From Entophlyctis helioformis (taxonomy: Eukaryota; Chytridiomycota; Chytridiomycetes; Chytridiales; Chytriomycetaceae): a stretch of 47,185 nt of DNA. The notes under the pieces are model-generated. The model was given only the letters and a program-made list of their open reading frames with translations, was not told the DNA's origin and did not search any database. How positions within the stretch are numbered: the first letter of the stretch is position 1; each line of letters opens with the position of its first letter. The stretch covers positions 1 through 47,185 of the forward strand of contig JAHLKH010000196.1 of the NCBI GenBank assembly GCA_025526915.1, read 5' to 3'. The position numbers and the translations under genes are program-made. Positions 43,311 through 47,185 of the stretch are shown here, piece after piece.

Positions 43311-44416
43311 CTACTGAGGGGGGCGGTATCCAGGAGGCGGGGCAAATCTGATCAAGGCAGCGCCGTTCAAGGAGGGGTCAGTCAGCAGCAACAAGCGGCA
43401 GCAAGCCGTGCACCACAGAAACGGAGGCGGCAAGCAGATCCAGCCAAGATGCAGCAGCAACCTACCCAGGAGGCGGCATCGGCATCGGAGGACGGAAGCC
43501 AGGCGGCATGGGCATACCCTGTCGTTGCAGCAATGCCACAGCAAGGAGTGTGAGTCGGCAGCATGTGCAACATGGGCAATCCAACACGTACTGCCGGCGG
43601 CCGGAAACCCTGTGGAGGCGGCGGCATGCCACGGCCAAACGGCATGGGCGGCATGCCGGGCATTCCGGGCATGCCCATGGGAGGCGGCATCGGCATGCCG
43701 ACGGGCGGGCGACCAAACTGAGGCATGCCGGGACCGCCAGGGCCCATTTGCGGCTGCATCGAGTGAGGTGCTGGGCCGCCGATGCCACGCACAGGCCGCC
43801 GAGACCGGGGGCAGGGCCGACGGGCATGCCAGATGCAGCAGGCGGGGCCATGGGCATGCCACGGCCGGCGGGCCGTCCAATGCCGGGAGCAGCAGCGGCA
43901 GCCGCGGCGGCGGCGGCAGCGGAGCGCTTCGTGTCTTCAGACGAGACAGGAGGCGGTGCCTCGACGGACAGCGAGACGATGTTCTCGCCACGCAGGATGA
44001 CCAGACCCAGCGAGCGCTTCTCCTCCTTGTCCGTCTTGGAGCCAGAGCCGGGCTTGGGCTTGATCTTGCGGAACTCCTCGCACTCTGCCAGCACCAGGTT
44101 CATGTGCTTGTCAAAGGCAATCATCTGGCCTATGAAGGTGCGTCCGTCATGGATGGTGATCTTGAGCCTGTAGTTGAGCAGCTGCAGGATCTTGGAGTTC
44201 TTGGAGACGACCGACTGGCAGAGACGCACGGGCCAAGAAGCAGGCCGGCGGGTGCAAGCGTGCGTGCAGGCGTGCGGGCGTGCGTGAAGGTGTGGGCAAC
44301 GTGTCAGTACGGAGAGGCCGGCGTCCACAGGCAGCGGCGGGCCAGCCGCGGCGGGCAGCCAGCCAGCCAGCCAGACACCGCCAGGCACACGGGCAGCGTG
44401 CAGGGCAACGCACCAT
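43311..44416 (-). CDS. SNRPB: Small nuclear ribonucleoprotein SmB/B'
   Basis: A core Sm-ring subunit of spliceosomal snRNPs. Exons are 44416-44414 (ATG only), 44214-43592, 43518-43466 and 43347-43311. Phases fit 238 residues if one missing base near 43790 is allowed. Sm1 is [20 protein letters not shown]...[14 protein letters not shown] with AECEEFRKI. Sm2 is [17 protein letters not shown]. Both match SmB (RGENLVSM in animals). An Ala run then leads to a Gly/Met/Pro tail with MPPP and PPGFRPP repeats, as in SmB/B', ending PPPGYRPPQ. The 199-nt intron 1 directly follows the start codon. The E-box palindrome at 44492 lies 76 nt upstream of the ATG. Confidence 0.93.
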
Positions 44417-44491
44417 TCTGCAGGCGCTGACGAGGGGGCGACGTTGGCAACAATCCGAACCAAGAAATTTGAAAATGAATCCAGCAAAGTG

Positions 44492-44507
44492 CAGGTCACG
44501 TGACCTG
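44492..44507. promoter_or_regulatory. Perfect 16-bp palindrome with E-box core (copy B, SmB promoter)
   Basis: Same CAGGTCACGTGACCTG element as at 33505. Here it is between the divergent SmB gene and the tRNA, 76 nt upstream of the SmB ATG, a plausible promoter position. Confidence 0.6.
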
Positions 44508-44555
44508 GCGAGCAACACAAAAAGTGGCGAGCAGTGCCAAACAGGCAAAAGGTGT

Positions 44556-44626
44556 GCGCCAGCCCGGAATTGAACCGGGGGCTCATCGATGGCAACGATG
44601 AATTTTACCACTAAACCACTGGCGCT
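44556..44626 (-). tRNA. tRNA-Gly (anticodon GCC), copy B
   Basis: Identical in sequence to the tRNA at 33568-33638, with intact acceptor, D, anticodon (GCC) and T arms. It is transcribed in the same direction as the SmB gene, ending 140 nt before that gene's ATG. Confidence 0.97.
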
Positions 44627-44849
44627 GTCCTCTTGGTGACCGAAAATTGCCCTCACACACCTTGTACAGTGGCTGCATGGCACGATTGTTTCATGTGGGT
44701 TTGGGGCAAATTGGAATTATCCACATGATTTGGTGCTGGGAAACAGAGCGTGCTGTGGGAAACAGAGCGTGTGGATCGAGAGTGGCGGCGCACGGCAGCG
44801 AGACATTGGTGGGTGCTGCCACTGGACGGCAGGTGGACGGTGCCGTGGC

Positions 44850-45275
44850 ATGCACGCTGTGAAGGGCGGACACATGGCTGCACTCGCAAAGATGCTCGAC
44901 AAGCAGACGCTGTTTGTTCAGGATCTGGACAGACACGACGAGTCGGTGCGGTATGGCGGGTGTGTGGTGCATGTGGCGGCTGCACATGGCGCTCTTGGCG
45001 TTCTCGAGGTTCTGAATGAGCACAATGCGAGTGCGACTCCCCTCGCACTGGATGTGGCAGCAGCACGTGGACACCTGGACGTTGTTGTCTGGCTGCACGA
45101 GAACAGGAGCGAGGGCTGCAGTGCGAATGTGTTTGACTGGGCTGCGCAGGAGGGCCACGCACGCGTCGTCAAGTGGCTGCACAGCAAGCGCGACGAGGGA
45201 TCGTTGCGGGTTGTGGTTGAGCCAGCCAGGATGGATGGCATTGAGCGGCTGCTGACGACGGCATCCACAATGTGA
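44850..45275 (+). CDS. Short ankyrin repeat protein, copy B, open frame
   Basis: From ATG 44850 the frame is open for 141 residues to TGA 45273-45275; it also extends upstream to an in-frame ATG at 44730 (181 residues). Repeats are AVKGGHMAALAKMLDKQTL, HVAAAHGALGVLEVLNEHN, DVAAARGHLDVVVWLHENRSEGC and DWAAQEGHARVVKWLHSKRDEG, each with the GHxxVVxWLH helix typical of chytrid ankyrin families. There is no other domain. Copy A is frame-broken in repeat 3. Its position beside a tRNA-Gly within a duplicated block suggests the block spread as a unit. Confidence 0.7.
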   Translation: MHAVKGGHMAALAKMLDKQTLFVQDLDRHDESVRYGGCVVHVAAAHGALGVLEVLNEHNASATPLALDVAAARGHLDVVVWLHENRSEGCSANVFDWAAQEGHARVVKWLHSKRDEGSLRVVVEPARMDGIERLLTTASTM

Positions 45276-45394
45276 GCACTCTGCTGGCCATCTCGCATTC
45301 GTTGTGCTGCTCGCTTGCAATGCCAATGAAGTGGTCGAGAGAGAAAGCATTCTATTGAAACAAGAGTCTTGAAGAGCGGAGAGATCCCATCGCC

Positions 45395-46756
45395 TCACTT
45401 GGCAGCCTTCTTGGCAGCCTTCTTTGCGCTGCGAGTCTTGCGTGCGTCCTTGTGAGAGACGATCGGTCCAGCCGGGAGCTCAATGGCCGCAAAGAATGCC
45501 TTGCTGCTGGCGGGCTTGGCTGGCAGGGGCGGCAGTTCAGCCTGCGTCGTGGTCGTAGCCGAGACATCAGATGCAGCCTTGGCATCTGCCGCAGCAACAA
45601 GAGCAGCATCTGCCAGAGCACAGATCCATCGCGATCCATGCACGAGTCAGCCGCGCCATTGAACCAACAACGCATGACACACAGCATGCCAGGCAGGGAC
45701 ACCAACAGCGTCACATACCTCTTGCTCGGCGACTGTAGATGCATCCACAGAAGTCATAGACGGGCCAGTAACCGCACCTGTTTGCATGGTGGAATGCCAG
45801 GACGGCCAGGCGGAGTGTGAGTTGACTGGCGACCATCACATGAGACACAGTGAGGCAGCACGATCAGATGCAGCTTACTGTGGGAACGGGCAGAGGAGAG
45901 ACTTGCTGTCGATCTCGTCGTTGTCGTCCTTTGTGGTCGTCGTGGTGGTGGAGGCCTCGAGTTCAGCGATTGTTGCCGTTGGATCGGCGACGACAATAGC
46001 AGCGGCAGATGGCTTCTTCTCTCTGAGAACGACGGCATTTCGGATGGCTTTCGATGGTTGGCTGCGATGGCTGTTGAGGCACAGAACGAGCAGGCGAAAG
46101 GCACGACGGGAAAGGCAGAAAGCAGACAGACAGACAGAAGGAGAGAGCAGTGTCAGTGGACAGATTGTCACGGCGCAAGGTGCCCATGCGGCGTTAGTCT
46201 GTCTGCAACAGAGGACGCATGCCAGCCAGCCAGCCAGCCAAACCGCGTCGCTGGACTTGCTGGACTTGCAGACTGGCTGCGACAAAGTGAAGAATGACAA
46301 AGGAGCAACCAAGGCATGCAGACACGCAGACAGACACGCTCTGCAATCAACTCACGCTGGCCGGATGGGATTGTAAGGGACGGTCACTCCAGCCGCCTTG
46401 GCGTGTGTGGCGGCTGGGCGATGGAAGCTTGCTGGACAGCTTTTGGGGCTTTCGCCCAGCGGTAGATGCGAGGCGAGTTGCCTGCGATTGCGCGGCAATG
46501 GCAAGCAGGTCAGTGGATCAGCGGATGCCCAGAGCAATCAGAAACAATGCAACCGTCGCGAGCATACGGAGCATGAGAGAGGCAAGCCGCACAGATGGCA
46601 GACGGCACGCACAAGGTCACAGACACAAAGGAAGCATGCATGCGATGCGAGCAGATCAGGAAGATGGCATGGCAGAGGAGCGTACCCTGCGTGTTGATGT
46701 GGCCCAGCATCGCCACTTCCGCGAATGTGCGTGTCTTGGTGTTGAGTCGAGAGCAT
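45395..46756 (-). CDS. Unknown duplicated gene, copy B
   Basis: Same exon pattern as copy A. The exon 3 stop of copy A is an Arg codon here, so the middle and C-terminal parts are open (KAIRNAVVLREKKPSAAA, ADPTATIAELEAS, LLCPFPQCGYWPVY, then SAKKAAKKAAK). Two differences from copy A disturb the start: two bases fewer near 46745 in exon 1, and one base fewer near 46398 in exon 2 (CCTTGG versus CCTTTGG). The poly-Thr run is shorter than in copy A. Neither copy reads through without a lesion as sequenced. The product is unknown. Confidence 0.45.
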
Positions 46757-47185
46757 CTTGAGTTTTGTAAAAGTTGGGGAATGCGGAAAGATGTGTGGAA
46801 TGCTTGCTGCTGTTATGCTGCTCGTGTGTGCGTCGTGTCGCTTGCCGTGCCGTGGCTGGCCGCTTTCTGGTGGAACAGCCGCTGCTGTGTGGATCTGTGC
46901 GTGTCTGTGGAGGCAGCCGACAGATACAAAACAAACGAGGAGAGTGGCTGCGTGTCCATGAGAGCGAGCAAGTGCCGCAGCCGGCTGTTCCCAGGTGCAT
47001 TGACCGCATCGGTTGGTGTTGGAGAAGAGCAGCGACGATGCAGTGCCTGGATGCGGTCGTGGTGGCTCATGCGAGCTGCATCGCACATCAGACGAATGCC
47101 GAGCACGGCATGAGCGAGCTGGTTGTCACGCACCAATGGATTCGTGCAATGGGCGGACAGCCTGACGGCTGGCGAGTTGGCTCGG
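46757..47185. other. Upstream region of the unknown gene, copy B
   Basis: Matches 35801-36230. It includes the protein-like stretch QCLDAVVVAHASCIAHQTNAE and HQWIRAMGGQP on the plus strand near 47040-47160, conserved between copies but not assigned. Confidence 0.35.

Larger units (their letters stand above)
44485..47185. repeat. Segmental duplication, copy B (continues beyond the window)
   Basis: Direct repeat of 33498-36230. Its left end sits in the promoter of the SmB gene, starting at CAAAGTGCAGG 69 nt upstream of the ATG. It includes the palindrome, tRNA-Gly, ankyrin gene and unknown gene. The right end of the window is still inside the repeat. Confidence 0.95.

Overview
This window looks like nuclear DNA of a chytrid-type (early-diverging) fungus. 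Genes carry many short GT-AG introns, mostly 50-120 nt, with GTGAG, GTACG, GTAAG or GTGCG donors. Base composition and third codon positions are GC-rich. The gene content is fungal: a YOL098C-type M16 protease, a Pmt4-type O-mannosyltransferase, a vacuolar/Golgi-type dipeptidyl aminopeptidase, an M36 fungalysin fragment, chytrid-style ankyrin proteins of the GHLDVVKWLHE type, and a Crinkler-like REase-kinase gene. There are no operons, CRISPR arrays or bacterial features.

Layout. 1-1390: a broken partial duplicate of the M16 gene joined to an unidentified broken gene. 1469-4591 (+): Crinkler-like protein (ubiquitin-like header, REase-like segment, protein kinase). 4776-5010 (-): relic of an S9 peptidase C-terminus. 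5171-6527 (-): unknown coiled-coil gene. 6533-11258 (-): complete M16 metalloprotease. 11345-13015 (-): FANCE-like protein. 13170-13601 (-): AN1 zinc finger. 13926-16814 (-): anillin-like AH-PH protein, divergent from an intact 16-exon S9B dipeptidyl aminopeptidase (16931-20891, +). A C-terminal M36 fungalysin fragment with a Thr-rich stalk (20915-21730) and an unknown broken gene (to 22675) follow. 22835-24190 (-): F-box-like ankyrin protein. 24499-27718 (+): PMT4. 28385-30791 (+): DNA polymerase alpha B subunit. 30939-32074 (+): two small cysteine-tailed proteins and Cmc4. 32185-33435 (+): NagD-like HAD phosphatase. 33498-36230: first copy of a segmental duplication (tRNA-Gly, ankyrin gene, unknown gene). 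37067-38589 (+): protein with two PAM2-like motifs and a Cys/His cluster. 38770-42842 (-): DNA ligase IV. 43311-44416 (-): SmB/B'. 44485-47185: second copy of the duplication, cut off by the window end.

Most genes are housekeeping: end joining (LIG4), crosslink repair (FANCE-like), replication (POLA2), splicing (SmB), secretion and glycosylation (PMT4, DPAP) and mitochondrial functions (Cmc4). No functional cluster is evident. The accessory material is the Crinkler-like gene, the ankyrin genes, the protease relics and two duplications.

Caution: several conserved genes (M16, POLA2, LIG4, SmB, NagD-like, and the Crinkler-like header) are interrupted by single-base frame breaks, nearly all behaving as one missing base. 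This is typical of uncorrected long-read assembly, so a frame break alone should not be read as pseudogenisation here. Exon borders were derived by hand from splice signals and reading-phase agreement; they were not checked against transcripts.
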